Part shown: one piece after another, positions 16,117 through 24,376 of the stretch
Layout: each line of letters starts with the position of its first letter
Numbering within the stretch: the stretch's first letter is position 1
Origin: Ignavibacteriales bacterium
Lineage (GTDB): Bacteria; Bacteroidota; Ignavibacteria; Ignavibacteriales; Melioribacteraceae
Length of the DNA stretch: 64,000 nt
Reading direction: 5' to 3'
Assembly (NCBI GenBank): GCA_020061355.1
Contig: JAGUYK010000008.1
Coordinates: 1-64,000, forward strand
The notes under the pieces: generated by a model
Database searches by the model: none
What the model was told of the DNA's origin: nothing
What the model saw: only the letters and a program-made list of their open reading frames with translations
Translations under genes and position numbers: made by a program

Positions 16117-18161
16117 ATTTTGTCTATCAAATAATTCCTTATGAGTTAGCTAATGCTATCGGCTTAACAATCTTTCATTCACTCTGGCAGGGATTAGTAA
16201 TTTCTGTAGTACTGGGCATCGCTATATTATTTTTAGATCGGAAGCATGCCCGCATCCGTTACAAACTATCAGTTATTGCTCTTGCATTTTTTGTGCTGTG
16301 TGTAATTGCTACTTTTTCAAAAGTCTATCAACGCGTGAACACTGATGAGGCAATTATAAATCCTAATTCGATCTTAGAGAATACCCATAATTTCTTCCCG
16401 GTTGAATTGATCAATATTACTGATTCTTCAAATGGCTTCCCAAACCTTTTTGAAAATTTTGAGATCTTCTTTATACAGAATCTATCATTGATTGTAACTA
16501 TCTGGCTACTTGGACTTTTAATTTTCTCGCTCCGGTTTATCGGGGGAGTAATATATGTTCAGAAATTGAGAACTACCGGAACATTAGAATTACCTGACTG
16601 GTGGAATGCCAGAATAAAATTTCTAATTGCAAAAGCCAAAGTAAATAGAATTATAAATGTAATGGAATCGACTTTTGCAAATGTTCCGATAGCAATCGGA
16701 TACATTAAACCAGTAATCTTATTGCCTTTGGGAATGATTTCCGGCATTCCCCAAAATCAGGTTGAAGCAATAATTGCACATGAAATTGCACACATAAGGC
16801 GAAACGACTTTCTAATCAACTTATTGCAATCAATAGCTGAAACAATTTTCTTTTATCACCCGGCTATATGGTGGCTCTCTTCTGTTATCCGCAGTGAGCG
16901 GGAAAATTGTTGTGATGATATTGCGGTTGAATTAAGCGGTGATGCTATAACATACTCAAATGCACTTATAAATATTCAGGAACTTCGAGGCAGTAAATCC
17001 ACATTGGCTCTGGCTGCTTCAGGAAATGGAAATCAACTTTATAGGAGAATAAAAAGAATGAACGAGAAGAACAAAAACCGCCTATCCTATGGGATCAAAT
17101 TCGCCGCCTTTGCATCGGTAATTCTTTTGCTGGCGGTTGTATCATTATACTCCGGCAATTCTTTTGCCACAATGAAAGCAAAAACTAATTATGCTTCCTT
17201 CTTTAACAATCCATTCGAACTGAAAATCGAGAGCGAATCGAATAATGAAATCGATCTTAATACGGCTGCAACACCGGATACAACCGGACTCCGCAATGGG
17301 AAGAGGACTCTAAGATTCACTGAAAAAGAGAATGGTGTAAAAGTCCGCTACAAAGCCAGGTTGGAGGATGGAAAACTCGTCAGCCTTTCTATCGATGGCG
17401 AGAAAATCCCGGATAATGAGTTAAGCAAATATGAATCGAAAATCTCTAAAAATATTGATAAATATGATGACGCCATTAAGGAATTGAATAAGAATAAAGA
17501 AGAATACAAAAAGATTGCAAAAGAGTATTCTGCAAAAACGAAAGAACTGCGCGAAAAGTTGAAAGATCTGCACAAAGATAATTTTGACTTTGACTTTGAT
17601 TTTGAAGAAAGTTTTGATTTCGATTTTCCAAAACATGATTTATCTGAACTCCGTGAATCAATGAAAGAGTTGAAACATGCATTAAGGGATGAGTTTGCTA
17701 ACCGGCATATCACGATTCCACCCATTCATATACCAAAGATTGAAATTCCTCCTATACATATTCCCCCGGTTCCGCCAGTTCCTTTTAATGATGAAGAATG
17801 GGATAAATGGAATGATCAATTCAAAGAAAATATGTCTGAATTTAAAGCGAAGATGAAAGAACATAAGTGGGACATGGAAGAGTTTAATGAGAACATGAAA
17901 GATTTCAGAAAAAAGATGAAGGTATTCGGTGTTGAGATGAAGAAGTTTGGAACATTTATTAAGGAAATGAAAAACGAGCTGGTTGAGGATGGAATAATCG
18001 AATTCGATGATGATCTAGATGAGTTGCTTTTATCTGAAGACAAAATGGAAGTTAATGGTAAAAGTGTTTCGGCAGACATGCATAAGAAATACAAAGATCT
18101 ATATGAAAAACATACCGGAAAGAAAATTGAAGGAAAGAACAAAATTAGAATTAATGATTGA
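16113..18161 (+). CDS. BlaR1-type M56 membrane metallopeptidase with long charged tail
   Basis: A 682-residue membrane protein. N-terminal membrane helices lie at about 15-40, 50-68 and 122-145. The gluzincin site HEIAH (223-227) is followed by RSERENCCDD (260-269), which supplies the third ligand region. A fourth helix lies at about 328-346. The rest (about 350-682) is an extracytoplasmic tail, not a penicillin-binding domain. It contains a Lys/Glu coiled coil, a DFDFDFDFEESFDFDF stretch near 493-508, an Ile/Pro-rich PPIHIPKIEIPPIHIPPVPP, and another coiled coil. It is presumably the sensor protease for the BlaI-like repressor with which it overlaps. The ligand is unknown. Confidence 0.88.
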   Translation: MNFVYQIIPYELANAIGLTIFHSLWQGLVISVVLGIAILFLDRKHARIRYKLSVIALAFFVLCVIATFSKVYQRVNTDEAIINPNSILENTHNFFPVELINITDSSNGFPNLFENFEIFFIQNLSLIVTIWLLGLLIFSLRFIGGVIYVQKLRTTGTLELPDWWNARIKFLIAKAKVNRIINVMESTFANVPIAIGYIKPVILLPLGMISGIPQNQVEAIIAHEIAHIRRNDFLINLLQSIAETIFFYHPAIWWLSSVIRSERENCCDDIAVELSGDAITYSNALINIQELRGSKSTLALAASGNGNQLYRRIKRMNEKNKNRLSYGIKFAAFASVILLLAVVSLYSGNSFATMKAKTNYASFFNNPFELKIESESNNEIDLNTAATPDTTGLRNGKRTLRFTEKENGVKVRYKARLEDGKLVSLSIDGEKIPDNELSKYESKISKNIDKYDDAIKELNKNKEEYKKIAKEYSAKTKELREKLKDLHKDNFDFDFDFEESFDFDFPKHDLSELRESMKELKHALRDEFANRHITIPPIHIPKIEIPPIHIPPVPPVPFNDEEWDKWNDQFKENMSEFKAKMKEHKWDMEEFNENMKDFRKKMKVFGVEMKKFGTFIKEMKNELVEDGIIEFDDDLDELLLSEDKMEVNGKSVSADMHKKYKDLYEKHTGKKIEGKNKIRIND

Positions 18162-18179
18162 GTAAGAATTAAAATTGGA

Positions 18180-18231
18180 GCGTCAGTCAGAGCATATCCC
18201 GAGTTTATCGAGGGATGTCGAAGACTGACGC
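18180..18231. terminator. REP-like hairpin acting as terminator
   Basis: The outer stem GCGTCAGTC (18180-18188) pairs with GACTGACGC (18223-18231). A nested ATCCC/GGGAT stem lies inside, and the TGTCGAAG core is again present. A T-run (CTTTTTAATT) follows on the plus strand, so it can terminate the M56 transcript. It sits between convergent genes, 4 bp from the ruvA stop. Confidence 0.7.
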
Positions 18232-18234
18232 TTT

Positions 18235-18822
18235 TTAATTATTAAGTTGAGACAATGCTTCCTTAACCAGATCCTCAATTGAAATATTCGGGTTTCTATC
18301 GGTAACCGCCCGAACTGCACGATCGGCAACTTTTTGATTATAGCCTAGATTAACAAGTGCGGCAATAGCATCGGTGCGGACATTTGATCTACCGAAAGAA
18401 ATTCCATCAATACTTTCTGCAAGCGAATCCACTTTATCACGCAGTTCAACCATCATCCGCTCTGCGGTTTTTCTGCCAATACCCGGCACTGAAATTATGC
18501 GAGAGATGTTACCGGTTTTCAATGCTTCTTTCAAGTCTTCAATCTGAATTCCCGATAGAATGCTTTGCGCAGTTTTAGGACCGATCCCGCTTACGCTAAT
18601 CAATAATTCAAACATCTCTTTTTCCGCAACAGTATAGAATCCGTAAAGATCGAGTGAATCTTCTTTAACGCTTAGGTAAGTATAGAGTGATATTTCTTCC
18701 TTATCGGCTAACTTTTCAAAAGTGCTTATCGAAATGTTTACAAGATAGCCGACACCGCCAACGTCAATAATAATCTTGGTTGGTTTCTTAGAAATTATTT
18801 TACCGCTTAGATATCCGATCAT
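18235..18822 (-). CDS. ruvA: Holliday junction branch migration protein RuvA
   Basis: RuvA binds Holliday junctions and loads the RuvB helicase. Domain I starts MIGYLSGKIISKKPTKIIIDVGGVGYLV. The helix-hairpin-helix motifs are LLISVSGIGPKTAQSIL and RIISVPGIGRKTAERMM. The C-terminal domain III (about 148-195) contacts RuvB. The length of 195 is normal. It is the last gene of a minus-strand cluster, 18 bp after ruvC. ruvB is not adjacent and not in the window. Confidence 0.96.
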   Translation of the reverse strand: MIGYLSGKIISKKPTKIIIDVGGVGYLVNISISTFEKLADKEEISLYTYLSVKEDSLDLYGFYTVAEKEMFELLISVSGIGPKTAQSILSGIQIEDLKEALKTGNISRIISVPGIGRKTAERMMVELRDKVDSLAESIDGISFGRSNVRTDAIAALVNLGYNQKVADRAVRAVTDRNPNISIEDLVKEALSQLNN

Positions 18823-18840
18823 ATGTTAATCCGATAATTG

Positions 18841-19377
18841 TTATTCAATAACTTTGTCCGGATTGGCATCAACAAACTCTTTCCAGTTTCTGCTTTTCTT
18901 TGAAGACGAAGTTATTTTAAATGCATGACAAATGGCGACGGCGAGTGCATCACTTTCATCAAATTTTATTTTACTTTTTTTATATGATAACAACTTTTTA
19001 ATCATGTATTGAACCTGTTCTTTTGATGATGCCCCGTTGCCTACTACGGCTTTTTTAATTTCGCGTGGAGAATATTCTTTGATTTCCAATTTATTATGAG
19101 ATGCGGCAAGTAATGATACTCCGCGGGCGTAGCCAATTTTTAATGCCGACTGAACATTTTTTCCGTAAAAGGAAGTTTCTAGAGCAAATTCTTTAGGATG
19201 GTATTTATTAATCAGGGTGTCAAGTTCATCATAAATTTTTTGAAGGCGTGGAGCAAATTCTTTGGTAGCAGGTATCTTTATCACGCCCGAAATTATGTGG
19301 GTTAATTCGTTATTATCGAAATCAATAATTCCATAACCGGTTAGAAGCGATCCGGGATCTACCCCAAGTATTCTCAT
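18841..19377 (-). CDS. ruvC: Crossover junction endodeoxyribonuclease RuvC
   Basis: RuvC resolves Holliday junctions. Its RNase H-like acidic residues are visible: Asp7 in GVDPGS, Glu in ALETSFYGKN (about 67), and the Asp pair in KFDESDALAVAICH (about 138-141). It has 178 residues, including a short basic extension. The gene starts 5 bp after yebC and precedes ruvA by 18 bp, the classic yebC-ruvC-ruvA order. Confidence 0.96.
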   Translation of the reverse strand: MRILGVDPGSLLTGYGIIDFDNNELTHIISGVIKIPATKEFAPRLQKIYDELDTLINKYHPKEFALETSFYGKNVQSALKIGYARGVSLLAASHNKLEIKEYSPREIKKAVVGNGASSKEQVQYMIKKLLSYKKSKIKFDESDALAVAICHAFKITSSSKKSRNWKEFVDANPDKVIE

Positions 19378-19382
19378 ATTAC

Positions 19383-20108
19383 TCAGTCAATAAAATCTGC
19401 GTTAGTGAAAACATTTTGTACATCATCGCAATCTTCTAATGCTTCAATAAGTTTCATCATTTTTTCTGCATTATCACCGCCAACAGAAAGATGATTCTTG
19501 GCAACATACTGAAGCGAAGCATTCTCAACATTATATTTTTTTTCAATAAGTGTTTTCCTCACCGGTTCGAAATATTCAAGTGAAGTTGTAATTGCAAAAA
19601 AATCTTCTTCCGTTTGTAAATCATCTGCCCCGGCATCAAGCACAATTTCCATTATCTCATCTTCCGACTTACCGTCTCTCTTTACGGTTATTACGCCTCT
19701 ACGTTCAAACATCCAGGCGACAGAACCGGTCTCACCCATATTACCGTTTCCCTTGCTGAAGACGTGACGTATTTCCGCAACAGTACGGTTTTTATTATCG
19801 GTTGCAACTTCAACAAGAAGTGCTGCACCCCCGGGTCCATATCCTTCATAAGTTAGTTCGGAAATCTGAGAGCCTTCCAACTCACCGGTTGCTTTTTTAA
19901 TTGCCCGATCAATATTATCTGCTGGCATGTTTGCAGCTTTAGCATTATCAATCGCTAAACGTAAACGTGGATTCCCATCGGCGTCACCTCCACCCTGCCG
20001 GGCAGCAATTGTAATTTCTCTAATTAGTCTTGTAAACATTTTTCCGCGTTTAGCGTCGAGGGCTCCTTTCTTACGTCTTATTGTTGCCCATTTGGAATGC
20101 CCGGACAT
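19383..20108 (-). CDS. YebC/PmpR family (TACO1-type) protein
   Basis: A 241-residue member of the TACO1/YebC family, with the invariant start MSGHSKWATIRRKKGALDAKRGK and the ARQGGGDADGNPRLRLAI and EGYGPGGAALLVE blocks. Family members were described as DNA-binding regulators and more recently as helpers of translation through difficult stretches such as polyprolines. Which applies here cannot be told from sequence. It lies between recJ (18 bp) and ruvC (5 bp). Confidence 0.95.
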   Translation of the reverse strand: MSGHSKWATIRRKKGALDAKRGKMFTRLIREITIAARQGGGDADGNPRLRLAIDNAKAANMPADNIDRAIKKATGELEGSQISELTYEGYGPGGAALLVEVATDNKNRTVAEIRHVFSKGNGNMGETGSVAWMFERRGVITVKRDGKSEDEIMEIVLDAGADDLQTEEDFFAITTSLEYFEPVRKTLIEKKYNVENASLQYVAKNHLSVGGDNAEKMMKLIEALEDCDDVQNVFTNADFID

Positions 20109-20126
20109 AATACTTCTCCCAAAATT

Positions 20127-21848
20127 TTAATTTTGTATTTCTTTTACCTGTAAATCCTTAATGCGAATCTGAGGATAAGATTTTCCATCTTTAGTAATTG
20201 ATTCTATTGTGTAAACAATATCGACCAAATTTTTTTCTTTATCAATTCGGTTGGCAAAACCACCAAGATTAAAACCAATCGCATCAAAAACTTTATCGTT
20301 GCCGTTCTGCCTAAAGCATGTTACTAAGTGATTCGAACCAACTATCCTTGGCGGATATAGAAGAGAAACATTTTCACTCATAAATACCGGACGCATATTA
20401 CCCGGACCAAACGGTGCAAATTGATCTAGAATGCGGATAAACTTTGGTGATATTTCCGAAAATGCAAGTTTGGCATCAATTCGGATTTCCGGCAGTATAT
20501 CGCTCTCTCTCATATTCGTTCTCAAGATGGAATTAAATCTTTTACGGAATTCCTCCAGCTTATCCAATTCAACGGCAAGACCGGCAGCAGCTTCATGACC
20601 TCCAAATTGTAAAAGGAGATCATCGCAGCCCTGAAGAGCTTCATAAATATTAAAACCGGTTACACTTCTTGCAGAACCTTTTGCAACTCCATCAATTGTA
20701 GTAAGCATTACAGTCGGCTTGTGAAATTTTTCGACCAGACGAGATGCAACAATACCAATTACTCCCGGATGCCAATCGTTATCATGAAGAACAATACCTA
20801 AATCTGCATCAATATCAATTGAGGACTCGACTAAATCGATAGCATGTGAGAATGTAGCTTCGTCGATAGTCCTTCTCTTTGTGTTTTCATCTTCAAGAAC
20901 CTGGGCAAGTTCTATTGCTTTCGCGGGATCATTCGTAGTAAAAAGTTCAACAGCACGGTTTGCATCACCCAACCTACCAACGGCATTTACTCTTGGGGCA
21001 ATTGTAAAAACAATTTGTCCGGCTGTTAAATTACCCGGCTCCATTCTTGCAGATTTAATTAATGCTGCAATTCCGGGACGGGGATTTGTATTTATGAGGT
21101 CTAACCCTTCCTTGACAAGGATTCTGTTCTCATCAACAAGCGGTACGATATCTGCCGCGCCGGCAAGAGCAACAAGATCTAGATATTTAAGAGCCATATC
21201 TTTCTTTCCGATCCTATCGCCAACCGCAGAAGCAAGTTTGAAAGCAACACCGGCACCCGATAAATGCTTAAAGGGGTAATTGCACCCCGGTTTAATAGGA
21301 TCAAGAATTGCAAAAGCTTTCGGCAGTTCTTCTTTCGGTTGATGATGGTCGCATACTATTACATCAATGCCAAGTGAGTTTGCATGATTAATTTCTTCGA
21401 CTGCGGTTATACCGCAATCAACTGAAATAATTAAATCCGTTTTCTGCTCTTTAATGTAATCGATACTCTGGACCGACATTCCATATCCTTCCGTAAGGCG
21501 GTTTGGAATATAAGTCTCAACATTTGCTCCAAGTTCTTTTAAGAACAGATACATCAATGCCGCTGAGCATGTGCCATCAACATCGTAATCACCGTAAACA
21601 TAAATTTTTTCGTTATTGGTCATTGCGTTGATAACACGAATAGATGCCTGATGCATTCCATTCATTAAGAATGGGTCGTGTATAGATGTAAGAGCGGGGC
21701 GGAAAAATGATTTCGCTTCGAAGAAATTTGTAATGTTTCTCTGAATTAGTATCGAAGCAAGAGCATGGGAAATGTTTAAGCTGTCGGATAGAGAGAGAAT
21801 TAATTTCTCATCCGGAGCTTCTTTAAGTTTCCATCGGGTTTTTGCCAT
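20127..21848 (-). CDS. recJ: Single-stranded-DNA-specific exonuclease RecJ
   Basis: RecJ is a 5'-3' exonuclease of the DHH superfamily acting in recombination and mismatch repair. Motifs include YGDYDVDGTCSAALMY (about 84-99), the DHH in VCDHHQPKEE, and a DHHA1-type GGHEAAAGLAVE glycine-rich site near 435. The C-terminal OB-like domain ends the protein at residue 573, a typical length. The ATG lies only 12 bp after the 3' end of rnpB on the same strand and has no clear SD. Expression probably depends on read-through from rnpB or a promoter inside it. Confidence 0.95.
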   Translation of the reverse strand: MAKTRWKLKEAPDEKLILSLSDSLNISHALASILIQRNITNFFEAKSFFRPALTSIHDPFLMNGMHQASIRVINAMTNNEKIYVYGDYDVDGTCSAALMYLFLKELGANVETYIPNRLTEGYGMSVQSIDYIKEQKTDLIISVDCGITAVEEINHANSLGIDVIVCDHHQPKEELPKAFAILDPIKPGCNYPFKHLSGAGVAFKLASAVGDRIGKKDMALKYLDLVALAGAADIVPLVDENRILVKEGLDLINTNPRPGIAALIKSARMEPGNLTAGQIVFTIAPRVNAVGRLGDANRAVELFTTNDPAKAIELAQVLEDENTKRRTIDEATFSHAIDLVESSIDIDADLGIVLHDNDWHPGVIGIVASRLVEKFHKPTVMLTTIDGVAKGSARSVTGFNIYEALQGCDDLLLQFGGHEAAAGLAVELDKLEEFRKRFNSILRTNMRESDILPEIRIDAKLAFSEISPKFIRILDQFAPFGPGNMRPVFMSENVSLLYPPRIVGSNHLVTCFRQNGNDKVFDAIGFNLGGFANRIDKEKNLVDIVYTIESITKDGKSYPQIRIKDLQVKEIQN

Positions 21849-21860
21849 ATTTCAATTTAT

Positions 21861-22351
21861 AGAAGAACGCCGATGATGATTTCGAGTCTGTAAGCCGAAT
21901 TCTGTTCCCCGATAAATCGGGGCGGCAGTCATTTATCTAGCCACGACATTACTGCCGTGATCAAGCGGTCTACCCGAAGGTTAATCTCCCTTTCGGAAGA
22001 AATCGAAGCGAACAACTTCGACCCGATAAACCAATCATACGATCGGTCTGATCGGGATCCCTTCTGCTTGACCTTGCACCAGGTGGGGTTTGCCCTGTCC
22101 CGCTTTGCAGGATCCCTTTCGGAACCCCCGATGTTACCACCGGAGCGGTGAGCTCTTACCTCGCCTTTTCACCCTTACCCCAAGATTAACCCGGGGCGGT
22201 TTGTTCTCTGTGGCACTTTCCGTGACTCAAGACTTGCGTACTTGAGCCCCCGGGAGTTACCCGGCACCTCGTTCTGCGGAGTTCGGACTTTCCTCCCTCC
22301 CGATTAAATCGGGAGAGTAACTGCCCAACGCGAATCATCAACTGTTCTTCT
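21861..22351 (-). ncRNA. rnpB: RNase P RNA (bacterial type A)
   Basis: The catalytic RNA of ribonuclease P, which matures tRNA 5' ends. On the minus strand the conserved 5' block GGAGGAAAGTCCG (CR I) and the 3' block ACAGAATTCGGCTTAC (CR V region) are both present. The P1 helix closes the RNA: AGAAGAAC at the 5' end pairs with GTTCTTCT at the 3' end, and GATGATT with AATCATC. P3 is CTCCCGATTTAATCGGGAG. An additional hairpin CCCCGATTTATCGGGG lies just before the 3' block and may correspond to P19. At about 490 nt it is longer than the common 350-430 nt. Ends are set by P1 pairing and may differ by a few bases. Confidence 0.93.
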
Positions 22352-22431
22352 ACTTACTCTTTTATTTAACATATTATTTTACCAACTGGATCAAATATAA
22401 TAAATTTTCAACGCGACTGCATCACTTATTA

Positions 22432-22464
22432 TTTGGTAAACTTTGCTGCCCTAATGTATCTTTG
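22432..22464 (+). promoter_or_regulatory. Bacteroidota-type promoter of the cNMP-aspartase gene
   Basis: TTTG at 22432-22435 and TATCTTTG at 22457-22464 match the primary sigma consensus of Bacteroidota (TTTG near -33, TAnnTTTG near -7) with a 21-bp spacer. The start codon lies 32 bp downstream at 22497. Confidence 0.5.
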
Positions 22465-22496
22465 AAAAGTAAATTTATTATGAATCGGAGTTGAAA

Positions 22497-24365
22497 ATGG
22501 ATTCTTCACAAATAAGGACTTTTCTTAATAAAATCGAGCTTTTTTCGGATTTAACTGATGATGAGAAAGATCTCCTTTCCAAAAATTTTGAGGTTAAGGA
22601 TTATCTTACGAATTCACATCTCTTTGTTGAGAATAATCAGAGAAAAAATCTTTACCTGATTTTTGAAGGAGAAGTAGAGCTTTATAAAAAAACTCCCTTC
22701 GGTGAAGAGAAAAGACTGTCAATTTTTACTAAATTCGATTTTCTTGGTGAAGGTGCTTTAATAGATGATTCTCCTCATTCAACCTCTGCCCGTGCAACAT
22801 TAAACACAACCGCATTAATTCTTCCTCGCGAAAAATTCAAAGATGTTCTTAAGATTGAACCAGATATACCGATAAAAATTTTTTCGCGGATGGCAAAAGT
22901 AATTTTTAGAAGAATGCAATTTTCTAACTCCCGTGTGATAAATCATGGTGCACAGTATCAGTCCGGAAGAACCAGGACAGAACATGACTTGCTCGGGGAT
23001 AGAGAAGTTCCGCACGAAGTTTATTACGGAATACAGACATTACGCGGAATGGAAAACTTTAACATCAGCGGTGTTACCATTTCGTTTTATCCATTACTAA
23101 TCGAAGCACTTGCTGCCGTAAAAATGGCTGCGACAAAAGCAAATCATGATCTTGGACTTCTATCAAAACCGATTACAGATGCTATTGTTCAGGCGTGCCG
23201 GGAAATTATGAGCGGTAAATATCATGGCTACTTTATAATCGATATGGTTCAGGGCGGAGCCGGGACTTCCACAAATATGAATGCGAATGAAGTAATTGCA
23301 AACAGAGCTTTAGAAATTTTAGGTTATGAAAAAGGAGATTATAAATACTGTCATCCGAACAATCATGTTAATCTTTCCCAATCAACGAATGATGCTTATC
23401 CGACAGCAATAAAGATCGCTTTAATCAACAGCAACAAAAAATTAATTGAAGTATTACGGAATCTGATTGTGTCCTTTCATAAAAAATCAAAAGAGTTCTC
23501 GAATGTTATTAAGATGGGGAGAACGCAGCTGCAGGATGCTGTGCCTATGACTCTTGGTCAGGAGTTTGAAGCCTATGCAGTAACACTCGAAGAAGAAATT
23601 TACCGCCTGGAAGAGAATGCAAATTTGTTTTTGGAAGTCAATATGGGAGCGACCGCAATAGGAACGGGAATTAATGCCGATCCGGATTACGGTCAAAAGT
23701 GTATTGAACATTTGAGAGAAGTAACCGGGCTGAACGTTGTGCTTGCCAAAAACTTAGTTGAAGCAACTCAAGATACCGGTGCATTTGTAATTTACTCTTC
23801 CGCTGTAAAAAGGCTTGCAGTAAAACTTTCAAAGATTTGTAATGATCTGCGTCTTCTTTCATCGGGACCCCGTACGGGATTGCACGAAATTAATTTACCG
23901 CCGATGCAGCCGGGTTCATCAATAATGCCCGGCAAGGTTAATCCCGTTATACCCGAAGTCGTTAATCAAATTGCTTTCAAAGTTATTGGTAATGACCTTA
24001 CGGTTACACTTGCAGCAGAAGCCGGGCAGCTTGAATTAAATGTAATGGAACCGATGATTGTTCAGAGCATTTTTGAATCAATAGAGATGTTAAAGAATGG
24101 AATGAGCACGCTAAAGTATAAATGCATAGACGGAATAACGGCAAACGAAACACGTTGTAGAGAACTTGTCGAAAACAGCATTGGTTTGATAACCGCACTT
24201 AATCCGTACCTGGGTTATGAGATGTCTACAAAAATCGCCAAGGAGGCAATGGAACAGAACCGCGGTGTTTATGAATTAGTACTCGAAAAGAATTTACTAA
24301 GCAAAGATGAACTGGATAGAATACTATCACCGGAGAATATGATTAAACCCCAGCGGATAAAATAA
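22497..24365 (+). CDS. Aspartate ammonia-lyase fused to an N-terminal cyclic-nucleotide-binding-like domain
   Basis: A 622-residue fusion. Residues about 10-140 form a CRP-like beta-barrel (LYLIFEGEVELYKK, FDFLGEGALIDDSPHSTSARA). In place of the phosphate-clamping Arg there is His94, so classical cAMP binding is doubtful. Residues about 157-622 are a full aspartase (L-aspartate to fumarate plus ammonia), starting TRTEHDLLGDREVP. The aspartase/fumarase signature GSSIMPGKVNP lies at 473-483, which includes the catalytic-loop serine. TSTNMNANEV and SQSTNDAYPTA are also present. The ATG at 22497 is preferred because GGAG lies 6 bp upstream. The aspartase-like residues argue against fumarase. Regulation of the enzyme by the N-terminal domain is inference. 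Confidence 0.9.
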   Translation: MDSSQIRTFLNKIELFSDLTDDEKDLLSKNFEVKDYLTNSHLFVENNQRKNLYLIFEGEVELYKKTPFGEEKRLSIFTKFDFLGEGALIDDSPHSTSARATLNTTALILPREKFKDVLKIEPDIPIKIFSRMAKVIFRRMQFSNSRVINHGAQYQSGRTRTEHDLLGDREVPHEVYYGIQTLRGMENFNISGVTISFYPLLIEALAAVKMAATKANHDLGLLSKPITDAIVQACREIMSGKYHGYFIIDMVQGGAGTSTNMNANEVIANRALEILGYEKGDYKYCHPNNHVNLSQSTNDAYPTAIKIALINSNKKLIEVLRNLIVSFHKKSKEFSNVIKMGRTQLQDAVPMTLGQEFEAYAVTLEEEIYRLEENANLFLEVNMGATAIGTGINADPDYGQKCIEHLREVTGLNVVLAKNLVEATQDTGAFVIYSSAVKRLAVKLSKICNDLRLLSSGPRTGLHEINLPPMQPGSSIMPGKVNPVIPEVVNQIAFKVIGNDLTVTLAAEAGQLELNVMEPMIVQSIFESIEMLKNGMSTLKYKCIDGITANETRCRELVENSIGLITALNPYLGYEMSTKIAKEAMEQNRGVYELVLEKNLLSKDELDRILSPENMIKPQRIK

Positions 24366-24376
24366 ATAACGGTGAT

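Noticed and set aside
16113..18161. M56 gene as an antibiotic-resistance sensor (mecR1/blaR1)
   Set aside because: There is no penicillin-binding domain and no adjacent beta-lactamase; the name would overstate the evidence.
20881..21279. Long open frame on the plus strand opposite recJ (132 codons)
   Set aside because: It is antisense to conserved recJ, has no SD or family signature, and its serine/alanine-rich product is what mirrored coding sequence gives.
21957..22151. Short open frame inside rnpB
   Set aside because: It lies within the structured RNase P RNA and is not conserved coding sequence.
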